From assembly GCA_963792445.1 (NCBI GenBank), contig CAWBWO010000002.1, forward strand, positions 62,001-126,000: a DNA stretch of 64,000 nt. The letters are read 5' to 3'. Made by a program: the position numbers and the translations under genes. Below the pieces are notes generated by a model that worked only from the letters and a program-made list of their open reading frames with translations, was not told the DNA's origin and ran no database searches. Each line of letters opens with the position of its first letter. Within the stretch, counting starts at the first letter, position 1. The DNA is from Rummeliibacillus sp963792445 (lineage in GTDB: Bacteria > Bacillota > Bacilli > Bacillales_A > Planococcaceae). This document shows, one piece after another, positions 63,622 to 64,000 of this stretch.

Positions 63622-63861
63622 ATGTAATTCCTCTTTCAAAGCGTTTTGTTCTATCTTATCATTTTTTATTGCAAATATAAAAAACGTTGGACTTTATTAA
63701 TAACAGTTCACAATATTAAAAATTTTCTTTCTTTTATAAAAAGGCAACAAAAACAGGTTTTTTAGCGTACAATGGAAAGATAACCAGTTAATCATAATAC
63801 GCAATAACGTATATCTTATGCTATACTTATGAATAGTATGCAAAGAAGGAAGTGACTGACC

Positions 63862-64000
63862 TTGGTGCGAAGTATGACTGGATTTGGCAGGGGTGTCACG
63901 ACAACGGATCAAGTACAAATAACCGTGGAAATCCGTTCGGTAAATCATCGGTTTCTAGAAGTATCTACGAAGTTTCCGAAAGATTGGACAGAAGCGGAAA
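63862..64000 (+). CDS. YicC/YloC family endoribonuclease, 5' part only (window edge)
   Basis: The open frame starts at TTG 63862 (AGAAGGAAGTGACTGACC precedes; GTG 63865 and ATG 63874 are alternatives) and runs off the window after 46 codons. The N-terminus MVRSMTGFGRG and VTVEIRSVNHRFLEVS-like sequence (ITVEIRSVNHRFLEVSTKFP) is the YicC/YloC signature; family members are endoribonucleases. It lies divergent from rqcH, as yloC does from yloA. The 222-base gap between them is AT-rich and should hold both promoters; I could not fix either with confidence. Confidence 0.88.
   Translation, partial: MVRSMTGFGRGVTTTDQVQITVEIRSVNHRFLEVSTKFPKDWTEAE

Overview
This AT-rich window is chromosomal DNA of an endospore-forming Firmicute, most likely in the Lysinibacillus/Solibacillus/Ureibacillus branch of the Bacillales (Planococcaceae). 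It carries pro-sigma-E and its protease, sigma-G, SpoVD, SpoVE, a gerA-type germination operon, RsfA and YlbJ, and its gene order follows the Bacillus subtilis ylb-dcw-ylm-pyr-yloA/yloC arc. I found no rRNA, tRNA, prophage, transposase or CRISPR array. Genus and family are inferred from gene order and protein similarity as I remember it; no search was run.

Layout. 1-16 kb is the ylb block: a partial YtvI-like permease, a YugN-like protein, the CAP protein YlbC, an ACT-less aspartokinase-like gene divergent from a murE, ylbF, a GDPD-type phosphodiesterase, ylbG, two poorly known genes, rsmD, coaD, ylbJ, ylbL, tmcAL (ylbM), ylbN and rpmF, then a crotonase and rsfA. 16-19.3 kb holds a biotin carrier, a carboxyltransferase, a ketopantoate reductase-like gene and a DUF3397-type membrane protein. 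19.4-34.4 kb is bshC followed by the division/wall cluster mraZ-rsmH-ftsL-pbpB-spoVD-mraY-murD-spoVE-divIB-ftsA-ftsZ, which lacks murE, murG and murB. 34.5-43.5 kb is spoIIGA-sigE-sigG-ylmC-ylmE-sepF-ylmG-ylmH-divIVA and a T-box-controlled ileS. 43.6-56.9 kb is lspA, rluD and the complete pyrimidine operon pyrR-pyrP-pyrB-pyrC-carA-carB-pyrK-pyrD-pyrF-pyrE with two PyrR-type attenuators. 57-64 kb holds a catE-like dioxygenase, a gerAC-gerAB-gerAA operon on the minus strand, rqcH, and the start of a yicC gene.

How the genes work together. Most of the window joins vegetative division and wall growth (FtsL, PBP2B, MraY, MurD, DivIB, FtsA, FtsZ, SepF, DivIVA) to the sporulation programme (SpoVD, SpoVE, SpoIIGA, sigma-E, sigma-G, Ger proteins). 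The most interesting point is that the only murE here lies outside the cluster, carries the meso-diaminopimelate signature DNPRxE, has a promoter-like sequence of mother-cell (sigma-K/sigma-E) type, and is divergent from an aspartokinase-like gene with no regulatory domain. In relatives whose vegetative wall has lysine but whose spore cortex has meso-DAP, this pair would suit a cortex-specific DAP supply and ligation module.

Caveats. Eight single-base +1 frame breaks interrupt murE, ylbN, spoVD (twice), murD (at its start), ftsA, ftsZ and pyrC. All have the same polarity, and most hit genes that should be essential, so base-level sequence errors are the first explanation. Several intergenic gaps hold structured dispersed repeats, two of which share both ends.
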